The position numbers and the translations under genes were made by a program. The notes beneath the pieces were generated by a model that was not told the DNA's origin, did no database searches, and saw nothing but the letters and a program-made list of their open reading frames with translations. Positions 26,560 through 35,500 of a stretch of DNA of 64,000 nt are shown here, one piece after another (within the stretch, counting starts at the first letter, position 1; every line of letters begins with the position of its first letter). The DNA comes from Anabaenopsis elenkinii CCIBt3563 (GTDB taxonomy: Bacteria > Cyanobacteriota > Cyanobacteriia > Cyanobacteriales > Nostocaceae): contig NZ_CP063311.1 of the NCBI RefSeq assembly GCF_015245355.1, forward strand, positions 2,007,217-2,071,216, in the 5' to 3' direction.

Positions 26560-27475
26560 TTTTGGGTTTTACCACTTTAGCAATGCCAAAAGCCGCACCA
26601 AAGCTGACTATAGCTCCCAGAAGCCCGGCAATACTAGTACCAATCAATCCTAAAGATTCATGTTCGTAGTCAGCAAAAGGCGTTGATACTTGTACTCGCA
26701 CTTCGTCGGCTAAACCGATAAAGTCTAAATCCTCAGCCACTTTTTCCAAACCATCAGGCCACCCTGACGCTACCAAAGATAAGACTCCAGCAATCAAGAA
26801 AATAGTAACCACAGGAACCAACCAATCTTGAAACTGTTGCTGCTCCCCCGGTAGTAAGTCTGGTCTGGCTTTAGCTAGGTAAACCAAGACACCGCCTGTA
26901 ATCAGACCTTCACCAATCCCAATCAGAATATGTACACCTGTCATCGCTGGTAAGACTATGTTAATGGGTGCTGTTCCGGAAATAGCTAACTGTAGGGCGC
27001 AAACTATGGCTACGACTACGACACTGATACCCGCAGCAATACCAGCTGCTAGGGGTAAGCGTCCCTTGGAGCCTCCCAGGAGTTTTTGTATGGTTTCGGT
27101 TAATACCCAGCCGACCCAAACACCAATAATTGCGGCATTTAAAATATTAGCTCCCAAGGCGGTGATGCCACCATCGGCAAATAGTACAGCTTGAATGATA
27201 AAAACTGTGGACATAGACAACATTGCAGCCCAAGGACTACCTAAAACTATGGCTGCTAGGGTTCCCCCCAATAAGTGACCACTTGTACCCCCAGCTACGG
27301 GAAAATTGATCATCTGGGCGGCGAAAATAAAAGCTGTGGTTAGACCCAGTATAGGGGCGCTGCGCATCCCTAGGTCTTCTTGCGATCGCTTACAGGCAAT
27401 CACCAATGCTACCGCACTTACTAAACTAGTAGCCCCAGCCACCGGAACTGAAATAAATCCATCAGGAATATGCAT
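26552..27475 (-). CDS. cbiM: Cobalt/nickel ECF transporter substrate component CbiM with PDGLE (CbiN-like) domain
   Basis: This 307-aa membrane protein is the metal-specific S unit. It begins MHIPDGF, whose N-terminus, with His2, forms the metal-binding site in this family. It continues with FPVAGGTSGHLLGG, in which a His ligand is also conserved. After residue about 215 a C-terminal PDGLE domain (SGWPDGLEKVAEDLDF) plus a last helix replaces a separate CbiN. Whether the substrate is Ni2+ (for hydrogenase or urease) or Co2+ (for cobalamin) cannot be read directly. Two AT-rich palindromes just upstream may bind a metal-dependent repressor; I see no B12 box. Confidence 0.92.
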   Translation of the reverse strand: MHIPDGFISVPVAGATSLVSAVALVIACKRSQEDLGMRSAPILGLTTAFIFAAQMINFPVAGGTSGHLLGGTLAAIVLGSPWAAMLSMSTVFIIQAVLFADGGITALGANILNAAIIGVWVGWVLTETIQKLLGGSKGRLPLAAGIAAGISVVVVAIVCALQLAISGTAPINIVLPAMTGVHILIGIGEGLITGGVLVYLAKARPDLLPGEQQQFQDWLVPVVTIFLIAGVLSLVASGWPDGLEKVAEDLDFIGLADEVRVQVSTPFADYEHESLGLIGTSIAGLLGAIVSFGAAFGIAKVVKPKNA

Positions 27476-27501
27476 TATCTACTCTGTATCAATGTATTTA
27501 A

Positions 27502-27536
27502 TGTGTATAATTACACAAATTATTTATGTAATTACA
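27502..27536. promoter_or_regulatory. Paired palindromes upstream of cbiM
   Basis: The inverted repeat tgtgta-N4-tacaca (27502-27517) and the perfect palindrome tgtaattaca (27527-27536) lie 27-61 bp upstream of the cbiM start, where a repressor would cover the promoter. They suggest a dimeric regulator, possibly a Fur-family metal sensor, but do not match a consensus I can name. Confidence 0.4.
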
Positions 27537-27682
27537 GGATCACATTAATAGAAAACATAATTTTTATGGCTTTTACAATGCCCTCTCAGGGGATTCTAAC
27601 CTGTTATTTGGGTAATTGTGATCATAATTTTTTAGTTTAAAAATATACTTATTTATCGGAATGTTAAATTTTATTTCTAATT

Positions 27683-27714
27683 GCGCTATGGTTGCCCCAC
27701 GCAAGCTATGGCGC
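27683..27714. repeat. Dispersed palindromic repeat, family 1 (intergenic)
   Basis: This copy has clean outer arms, gcgctatgg and ctatggcgc, around the shared core (reverse complement catagcttgcgtgg). It is the most complete palindrome of the four copies found and lies between the cbiM promoter region and a small ORF. Confidence 0.6.
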
Positions 27715-27746
27715 TAAAACTAGGTGTGTAGGTTTGGGGGGGTGAG

Positions 27747-27902
27747 ATGTTGGGATATGATATCTGCAATGAATTTTGGTTAGTGCTGACCTTGGTGATC
27801 TCAGTCGCGCCAGGGGTGTTTCTGGGATACTTAGCTTTTGGTCAGTTCGCTGGTTTTCCAGCTAAACGCCAAAAAAAAACATCACCACGCTCTAAGATTT
27901 AA
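27747..27902 (+). CDS. Small single-helix membrane protein
   Basis: A 51-aa reading frame starts at an ATG immediately preceded by ggggggtgag. It encodes one strong hydrophobic helix (FWLVLTLVISVAPGVFLGYL, about residues 10-29) followed by a basic tail (AKRQKKTSPRSK), the layout of small photosynthetic or NDH accessory subunits. It ends in a hairpin (27881-27909). I do not recognise it as a named subunit. The good ribosome-binding site, membrane-protein composition and terminator support a real gene. Confidence 0.55.
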   Translation: MLGYDICNEFWLVLTLVISVAPGVFLGYLAFGQFAGFPAKRQKKTSPRSKI

Positions 27903-27909
27903 CGTGGTG
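27881..27909. terminator. Hairpin after the small membrane-protein ORF
   Basis: An 8-bp perfect stem, tcaccacg pairing with cgtggtga, overlaps the stop codon of the small ORF. It lies between that ORF and a convergent minus-strand gene, so it may serve both. No T-run follows. Confidence 0.45.
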
Positions 27910-27951
27910 AATGTCGTAACCAGTATAAACAGGACATCAGACCCGAAAGTC

Positions 27952-28143
27952 TTAAACTTCTGAGTTGTTTTCGGTTAAGCGTTTTTCTCTAATGTTTTGT
28001 AATTGCTGTAACAAAGAATCGACTTCTGCCTGGAGGTGTTGTAGTTTCGTGTGTTGGTCTTCTTGATAATAAGACTTGGTGACATCGCTAACCCAGAGCG
28101 TCTGGGAGGGAGGTTCGGAAACACTAGATGAACAAGTAGGCAT
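27952..28143 (-). CDS. Small hypothetical protein with coiled-coil segment
   Basis: The 63-aa product has a polar N-terminus and a helical heptad-like stretch (KLQHLQAEVDSLLQQLQNIR, about residues 33-52). There is no membrane segment. It is convergent with the 51-aa membrane protein. The regular amphipathic helix and amino-acid balance suggest a real protein, possibly a small adaptor, but no family is recognised. Confidence 0.5.
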   Translation of the reverse strand: MPTCSSSVSEPPSQTLWVSDVTKSYYQEDQHTKLQHLQAEVDSLLQQLQNIREKRLTENNSEV

Positions 28144-28518
28144 TGTTAAATAAATTTCCTAAATTGACTCACACCATCTATATAAACATTATAATAACGT
28201 TAAGTTAAGATTAGTTAAACACTTGTATATATTTAATCATATAAACTCATACTTGGCTAGTGTATTTATAAGTCAAGGTAATGGTATCCCCTAAGTTCTA
28301 CACAGAATTGATGGCTGGGAAGGGAGAGTAGTGTGATCACAAAGGAGGATTTCACATAAAATAAAAATCATCAGTGAGACCTTGGCACTCAATGTGGATA
28401 ATATTCTTATAGAATGAAAAATCTAGAAAATAGCACCTCAAAAGGAGAAATTAAGTTTTTCCCTTGCCAATGGAGGGCTCACCCATCCCCAATCCTTAGT
28501 TAAAAACTTTTAAAACCT
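28144..28518. other. Promoter region between small ORF and thrC
   Basis: About 375 bp of non-coding sequence serves two divergent genes. A possible -10 box (tatagaat) lies near 28408. A 29-codon ORF (28414-28503) precedes thrC but is not rich in threonine or isoleucine codons, so it does not look like an attenuation leader. A tRNA was not found. Confidence 0.4.
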
Positions 28519-29610
28519 GTGACTGTGAGTTTGTCTGTTGTTAAATCTACTCGCCAACCTTGGCCCGGACTGATAGAAGCCTATCGCGAATATTTACCTG
28601 TAAGCGAGAAAACGCCGGTTGTTACCTTACTAGAGGGTAATACTCCCTTGATTCCAGTACCGGCGATCGCCGAACGCATTGGCAGACAGGTAAAAGTATT
28701 TGTCAAATACGATGGTCTTAACCCCACTGGTAGCTTCAAAGATCGGGGGATGACCATGGCAATCACCAAGGCTAAGGAAGCTGGGGCTAAGGCAGTAATT
28801 TGTGCTAGTACAGGGAACACCTCAGCGGCGGCGGCGGCTTATGCTAAACGTGGCGGGATGAAGCCTTTTGTGTTGATACCCGATGGCTATGTAGCCTTGG
28901 GTAAGTTAGCACAGGCTTTATTGTATGGTGCGGAAGTTTTAGCAATTAAAGGCAATTTTGACCGCGCCCTGGAAATTGTGCGGGAAATGTCCGAAAGCTA
29001 TCCCATTACTTTAGTTAATTCTGTGAATCCCTACCGTTTGGAAGGACAAAAAACTGGAGCATTTGAGGTGGTAGATGCTTTGGGTAATGCCCCAGACTGG
29101 TTGTGTATCCCAGTGGGTAATGCGGGAAATATCACAGCATATTGGATGGGTTTTTGTCAATATCACCAAGGCGGAAAATGCGATCGCTTACCCCGGATGA
29201 TGGGATTCCAAGCTGCAGGGGCAGCCCCTCTAGTTAACGGGCATCCTGTAACCCATCCTGAAACCATCGCTACAGCTATACGTATTGGTAACCCTGCTAG
29301 TTGGGATAAAGCCATGGCTGCCCAATCTGCTAGTCAAGGTAGTTTCAAAGCCGTTACCGATGAGGAAATTCTCGATGCTTATAGACTTTTGGCATCATCA
29401 GAAGGAATTTTCTGTGAACCCGCCAGCGCTGCATCTGTAGCCGGTTTGTTGCAGGTTAAAGACCAAGTTCCCACAGGGGCGACAGTGGTTTGTGTCCTCA
29501 CCGGGAATGGTTTAAAAGACCCAGATACAGCTATTAAACACAGTCACAGCCAATTTAAACAAGGCATTGATGCTGAAGTAGGGGCAGTAGCCCAAGCAAT
29601 GGGATTTTAA
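28519..29610 (+). CDS. thrC: Threonine synthase
   Basis: This 363-aa PLP enzyme converts O-phospho-L-homoserine to threonine. The cofactor lysine lies in [11 protein letters not shown]. The phosphate-binding glycine loop is [11 protein letters not shown], and substrate-binding [13 protein letters not shown] is present. It is the short bacterial form without an N-terminal extension. The start is a GTG at 28519; another GTG follows two codons later. The C-terminal part ([29 protein letters not shown]) is intact. Confidence 0.95.
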   Translation: MTVSLSVVKSTRQPWPGLIEAYREYLPVSEKTPVVTLLEGNTPLIPVPAIAERIGRQVKVFVKYDGLNPTGSFKDRGMTMAITKAKEAGAKAVICASTGNTSAAAAAYAKRGGMKPFVLIPDGYVALGKLAQALLYGAEVLAIKGNFDRALEIVREMSESYPITLVNSVNPYRLEGQKTGAFEVVDALGNAPDWLCIPVGNAGNITAYWMGFCQYHQGGKCDRLPRMMGFQAAGAAPLVNGHPVTHPETIATAIRIGNPASWDKAMAAQSASQGSFKAVTDEEILDAYRLLASSEGIFCEPASAASVAGLLQVKDQVPTGATVVCVLTGNGLKDPDTAIKHSHSQFKQGIDAEVGAVAQAMGF

Positions 29611-29620
29611 TTACTTGGTA

Positions 29621-30031
29621 TCACTTGATACTCCCCCCGGCTTCTAGCCGTGGGGATTCTTGAAAAGTCCACAAACGAACTTTCAATGGTGCTATCAAAG
29701 ACACCCTACTGATTCCGCTTAGGCCTAAACCTACCTTTATCGCTACTTTGGCTGAAATATTAGCCGCGCCGTTGGCATCGGCATTTAATAAAATATTTTT
29801 AGCTGTTCTAAACAGCCCACGATTAACAGGTTTTCCTGATGATTGCCACCCTTTCGGTTTGTCACCAAATGTAGGTAGCATATCACCATCTAAAAATGAT
29901 GCCTTTGAGGTATATGATTCTTCCGTTTCTACAAACTGAATTTTGTATTGTTTACACAATTTTTCAATGCGGTTTTTTAACTTAGCTGATGGTATCTGAA
30001 CAAATTTTTGATTGTTTATTTTTCCCATCAC
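29621..30031 (-). pseudogene. C-terminal fragment of an IS200/IS605-type TnpB (OrfB)
   Basis: The 136 residues correspond to the last third of a cyanobacterial TnpB: QYKIQFVETEESYTSKASF, then KPKGWQSSGKPVNRGLFRTA and NADANGAANI, where the final RuvC-like Asp is kept. The N-terminal two thirds, including the first catalytic Asp and Glu, are missing, and no tnpA lies nearby. It is therefore a dead remnant. It marks the thrC-side border of the accessory island. Confidence 0.8.
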
Positions 30032-30050
30032 ACAGAAATTCTAGAATCGC

Positions 30051-30221
30051 GGTAACTTTCTGTACGGTTGCTCATTCCACCCCGTAATTGAGATATAAAA
30101 TCCGATGTCACATTTTCGCGTTGCTCCCGTAATGGTATTGAGCGATCGCTTACATAAATTTCACCTACCAGCCTTTTATACCTATCTTGGGTAACTGAAC
30201 GGACTTTGATTGATGCGTTAT
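30051..30221 (-). pseudogene. Possible SNase-like nuclease remnant
   Basis: Read on the minus strand, this stretch gives NASIKVRSVTQDRYKRLVGE followed by IYVSDRSIPLREQRENV and a stop. The DRYKRLVGEI core resembles the D-R-Y-G-R-x-V-x-E block of staphylococcal-nuclease-like (thermonuclease) domains. Nothing else of the domain is visible, so it would be a fragment joined to the TnpB remnant. The assignment rests on one block. Confidence 0.35.
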
Positions 30222-30717
30222 TTGATACAGGATTTTACAACGTAGCCATAAGGATTTCAGGCTACAAAAACGAGAGGGGTTCAAATGGTACAATTTTATT
30301 GTCAATCAGGATGTTACCAGCAGGTCATCAAGTCCTTATCGTAACTTTCAGCATGGCTGATCATTTGACCCCGAAGACAAAATAAGGACAGATTCCTTGG
30401 GATGATCTTGTCAAAACTAGAATCTGTTGTGATAAAAATTTGAATATAGGAAGATAAAATGATTATTCGAGCTTACTAGCCACAATGCAATTATCGTAAT
30501 TATCAATGGGGGGCTGAATCAATTGATTCATTTTGGGTAGAAGCAACTTATGAGGAGGCTGAAAAAGCAATCTTCCCTTGGTAATAAATGCACGACAAAG
30601 TTTGCTAACAACTACGAACGGAATTAGGTAAGGATGAATACTCCACCGTTGCAATTGCAGATTCTTAGTCTGTGAAAACAACGGAAAAAAGGGAAGTCTA
30701 CGGTTTCGATGGTGGCA
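30222..30717. other. Degraded region between mobile remnants and the defence-like operon
   Basis: No intact gene is visible in about 500 bp. On the plus strand 30459-30578 reads MIIRAY, an in-frame TAG, then CNYRNYQWGAESIDSFWVEA and a natural-looking end, which could be a small protein gene killed by one nonsense change. On the minus strand only non-protein-like ORFs occur. This fits a junction that has collected decayed insertions. Confidence 0.35.
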
Positions 30718-32502
30718 TTACAACATAAAATTTTCCAGTGATTCTTCAGTATCTACTATCTGTAATCGCTGAAATTGTTCCCAAACTTCCGATGTAACCA
30801 GTTTTGATACTATTTGGGGATTTTTATGAGATATTTCCTTCATTATACCCCGCCATGGCAGACGCAGTTGTTGAATATAAGTGTTTTTATCATTAACTTG
30901 ATTAAGTAAAGAAAGTGCCAGAGGAAAAATAGGAGAATTTACTTTGATTTTATCAGTCCTTAGTCCTTGTGCTACTATAGCTAACCATACAGGAATGAGT
31001 TCTAAAACTTGATGATTTTGTAACATTTTCAATGCTTTTTCTTCCATACCTAAAGCACCTAAAATACACAAACATTGATATTTTAATTCATAATTATTAC
31101 TTTGCATTCCTTCTAACCATAATTCATCAGTCCGCTTTTGAAACCGATTAGCATAAAAATCATAAGCTGCTTGCACTTGTTCAGGAATTGTCACTTTATA
31201 TCCTGCTTCATCCCATATTTTTAAATCAGCTTGATAGGACAATATATTATTAGAAACATTAAGATGAATTTGGCGATCAACTATTACCTCTTTAGCATGA
31301 GAAGCACCTAACCATAAAATTTGTACTCCTGGTAATTTCTCTCTAGTCATAACTTGTTTTAATTTATTGACTAACTGTATATCTATTTTTCTTTCTTCAC
31401 CACCTTCTGTTTGAGAAATACCATAACCTATCAAAACCCAAACACCTTTATTAACTATCTTCCTAAGTTTGTTGATAAACTCATCATTAACAACATTTTT
31501 ACTAATCCAAGGAGAATAAATAATAATTTCTTGCTTTGCTTGTTCTAATAATTTTTCAAATTCCTCTGTAATTTTTGCACCGCGTATTTGTTGAACTGTA
31601 CCAGTAATTGAGTTGGTTTTCTCTTGTTGATTTCTGAGTTTAATTATATTTATTATCTCCTCAACTTCTGCGTTATGATGCTGTGAAATAAGTTCACACA
31701 TTGTTTGCAGTTCATCATCATCTAATCTGCAAAACTTATGTAAATCTATTTTTTTATTTTCCAAAAGATGATTTATATTTAATTGCTTTCCATCTAAAAT
31801 CCCTTGTAGTGTAATTACTCGGGTAACAGTGTCAAAAACAACTAAGATATTAATCGTTTGTTTAATAATTTCTGATTTTAATAACTTAAAATTTGTCACA
31901 ATTCTACCACTTTCAGGATTATGTAAAGCCAAATAGTGAGTTTGCAACAATTGGCGAAAATCTTCAATGTCGAATTTAGATATATCTATTAAATTTGGTT
32001 CAAATTTGACAAAAGAATGAATATTTTCTAAGTACAAATCATCCAAATTTTCAGAGATTAAAGGAGAGTTTTTTAAAATAATCTGATTTGATAATAAATC
32101 ATTGATAAAATATACTTCTTGAGTGGTAATTTTATCTGCTACACAACCTTGTAAATATAAATTTAATCCTTGGGGAGTTACTTGAATATCTGAGGTTGGT
32201 TTTAAAACTTGTAAATTGCGTAAATTTTGACAAATGTTTTTTACAAATACAATATCTAAATCAAAAATTTCTGCCAGTTCATTTTCCGTCGGTGAATCCT
32301 TCAAATGAATACTAGCACGCAATATAAATTCTTCGAGAATGTTAAACTTACGTGGTTTAGTAATAGTTATTTCCAGAGTATTTTGAGTGAGTGGACAATA
32401 CAGTTTACGAGCAGCTAAAACCGATAAGGCTGAATTTTTATTTTCCAGATCATTAACTATTTCCTGTAGTTCTGGATCAATAGGTCTAGATTCAAAAAAC
32501 AT
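30718..32502 (-). CDS. Winged-helix/PLD-like nuclease domain protein (Mokosh-like partner)
   Basis: This 594-aa protein is of unknown function. An N-terminal winged-helix-like segment (about residues 55-118, NELAEIFDLDIVFVKNICQN) is followed by a middle region. A phospholipase-D-like domain (about 305-450) contains KQEIIIYSPWISKNVV and one HxKx4D motif, H402-A-K404-EVIV-D409, in the GASHAKEVIVD segment. Only one HKD motif is present, so the active enzyme would be a dimer, as in Nuc-type PLD nucleases. The C-terminal 130 residues are helical repeats. The gene overlaps the upstream helicase by 11 bp, which indicates translational coupling. PLD plus COG1112-type helicase is the Mokosh combination; anti-phage function is inference. 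Confidence 0.75.
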   Translation of the reverse strand: MFFESRPIDPELQEIVNDLENKNSALSVLAARKLYCPLTQNTLEITITKPRKFNILEEFILRASIHLKDSPTENELAEIFDLDIVFVKNICQNLRNLQVLKPTSDIQVTPQGLNLYLQGCVADKITTQEVYFINDLLSNQIILKNSPLISENLDDLYLENIHSFVKFEPNLIDISKFDIEDFRQLLQTHYLALHNPESGRIVTNFKLLKSEIIKQTINILVVFDTVTRVITLQGILDGKQLNINHLLENKKIDLHKFCRLDDDELQTMCELISQHHNAEVEEIINIIKLRNQQEKTNSITGTVQQIRGAKITEEFEKLLEQAKQEIIIYSPWISKNVVNDEFINKLRKIVNKGVWVLIGYGISQTEGGEERKIDIQLVNKLKQVMTREKLPGVQILWLGASHAKEVIVDRQIHLNVSNNILSYQADLKIWDEAGYKVTIPEQVQAAYDFYANRFQKRTDELWLEGMQSNNYELKYQCLCILGALGMEEKALKMLQNHQVLELIPVWLAIVAQGLRTDKIKVNSPIFPLALSLLNQVNDKNTYIQQLRLPWRGIMKEISHKNPQIVSKLVTSEVWEQFQRLQIVDTEESLENFML

Positions 32503-35500
32503 CTAACAACCCCTCATGGAATTTGATGGCATTGGATACATTAGCGTAGATAGTACCAGATTTACCCGACACACTGGTAAATAATGACTCACAACCCACA
32601 ATTATTAAAAGTTCCTGAGCGCGAGAAAAAGCTACATTAATCCGTTCTGGTTTTTTAGCAAATCCAATATCATTATTTGCATTGTTTCTCACTAGACTAA
32701 CAATAATAATTTGTCTTTCCATTCCTTGAAAACGGTCAACAGTACCAGTTCTAATATTCAATGCTGGATAATGACGCGGGTGAATATGATTTTCTATTAA
32801 TTTTAATTGACGACCATAAAATGTGATAATTCCTACTTCTTTTTTCCCTGTTCCTGATTGCATTTTTGGCAACCAAGCAGCATTTATTTGTTTACATATT
32901 TCTAAAATATGATTTACTTCCCCTTGATTATAAAAAGATGTACCCTCTCTTGTTTCTCTGTATTGTGAAGTTGTGGGAGTTTTCCACCAAATTATATGAT
33001 GTTGATCTTGTATTTCTTCTCCTGCAACATAATGAGCGCGTTGTTGATCAGGATTTACTAAACCACATTGGAGTTGATAATCATAAAATTGATTAATTAC
33101 ACTCATAATCTGTGGGTGCATTCGATACTGAATATTCAGCATGATTTTAATATTATCTGGTGCTGCTTCAAATTGTTGTTTAAACAGCGATTCTCTTAAA
33201 TAACCTAATTCTTCCTCTGTTGTATTTAGTGCTACTGCTAATTCTTCTAAAGTTTCATTATTTAACATTGGTGGTAACTGACGATGATCTCCCACCAGTA
33301 CTAATTTTTTAGCCTTTAATGCAGGAATTAATATCTCTGGAGGTGTGCATTTACTTACTTCGTCAATAATCACAACATCAAAAGATTTCCAGTCTAAAAA
33401 ACGTTTACTTGCAGATTGACCACAGGTAATACCAATAACATTAGCATTATCCAAGTAAAGATTTTGTAATTCTTTTCTGTCTTGTGGCGAATGATTGCGA
33501 AGTCGAACTACATAATCAGAAATCAAGGTTTCATATTTGGTCAAATAAGTTTGATATTCCTCATTTTCCTTTTTCCAGGTTTGAAACTGATTCTGCATGA
33601 TTCGCAAAAATTCTAGGTTAAATATGTCTGGATTATTTATTTGCGGTTTAATCGTTTCAGGAATATTTATCCATTCTTGTTTCCACCAGTTTCTATGTGG
33701 TTGTAGTTGCTGGTTATATCCTTCAATAGTGGTATTGATACTGACAATACTATTTTGACACTGTTCAATAATTTGACTTGTATCTGCTATTCTTTGTTGA
33801 GTTTGATGTAACTTTGATTGTAATTCTTTCTCTATATCATTCACTATGGTTAGAGGAGATAAAGAAGGAATTACATCTCCTATTTTTGAGTATATTGTTT
33901 CACAGTTATTGATAACTTTTATAAACTCTTTAGTATGTTGTATAACTGCAAATGGTTGAGTTGGATTTTGATGTGTAAAGTTATTAATTTCTCTAGGTAA
34001 ATGTGATAAATTAATAACTTGCTGCCATCTAGCAGAAAATAGATTATTATTTTGTTCTAACTCAGAGCGAAAGATTTGTAATTGTTGTTGTTTTAATGAG
34101 ATATTTTCTTGTTGTTGGATCAATGACTGCTGCAGTTCATAAAATTTTGCCTGCTTGCAGTTGATTTCTTGTTGTGTTTCTTGCTTTTTCAAATCTAACC
34201 ATTCAGAAATACTGGTTTTCATTTCTTGAATGAAAATAATAATACTATCATTAATATTAAGGTAATTTGGCTGGGATATAGTTTTTCCAATTATTAATGC
34301 TTGGCTTCCCACAGCTTTTAAAATATATTTAGTATCGAATAGAGCTACTATTTTATAGTAGTTAAAATATCTATCACGCCAATTGGTTGTAATAATTTTT
34401 ATTATTGATTCTGAGAACGTTTTTATTTTGATCCACCAATTATTGTGATTAGTTAATATTTTTTGGCAAAATACAGTGAGTTCATACAAATCATCTAAGA
34501 TTTCGGGAGTTTCAAATCTATATAGTGAATAGAGATAATTACTATCATCAAAAGTTTGAATTTTTAAAGTTAAATTAATACTATTTAATAATTTATATAA
34601 TTTTTGTAATTTTTCTTTGGTGGAAGATATAAAGATATCTTCCTGAATTTTATAATTTATTTTTGTTCTAAAATCTTCAATAAAAGATATCCAAGGATAA
34701 GAACAATTTGCATTATATGTAATAGCTAATAAATAAGGAGGTAATTTTATAAAATCCTCACTTAATAAACAAGAGTTTTCTATATTGCTCGTAACCAATT
34801 CTTGTAACTCATATCCAGTGACTGAGAACCATTTTTGTAACTCATTTAAAGCTAAACTAATTTTCAGTTGACGATTATTTAATTGATCAATTTCTGCTGA
34901 TATCTGATTTTTATTTTTGATGTTGTTTTGATGGCTGTTTTCTGCATTAGCTAAACTATTTTTATGGGCTTGTAATCTTTGCTGTTGCTCATCAATATTA
35001 CCCATCAATTCAGCAAGTTGACGTGATAAACTTAGTGTTGTTTTTACTTGTTGCAAAGCAAGAGGCGCATTTTTTTCTAACCAACCAGCTTGTGCAAGCA
35101 ATTCTCTTTGTGGTGGTACAATTTGCAGATGTTCAGTCAAAAAACGAATATTTTTTTGTAATTTATCTATCTCTTGATGTTTAATGTAGTGATCCTTTAA
35201 CTCGATGAGAATTTGATTAATTCCAAAATCAAACCAATTAATATCAGGTTGTTTTAAAACAGATAATTTATCTAGTGCAATCTGCAATTCTTGTTGATTT
35301 TCCTTGTCTAATGTATAATTTTCTTGTAATCGTCTATAGTGTTGCTCTAGAGAATCTTTTCTTAATTGCAGTTGTTGAGTTTTATCTGTAAATTCTGCTT
35401 CAAACTGCACATATCTAGTAAACAGGGTTTCATTTCTGCTAATCTTCTGTAAAATATTTACTTTTCTCTGTTTCTGCAATAACTTTTGTTCACAACTGTT

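Noticed and set aside
28414-28503. 29-codon ORF before thrC as a possible leader peptide
   Set aside because: It is not enriched in threonine or isoleucine codons and no alternative hairpins were seen.
30463-30681. 72-aa minus-strand ORF in the island junction
   Set aside because: No homology-like pattern; the opposite strand gives a more protein-like reading.
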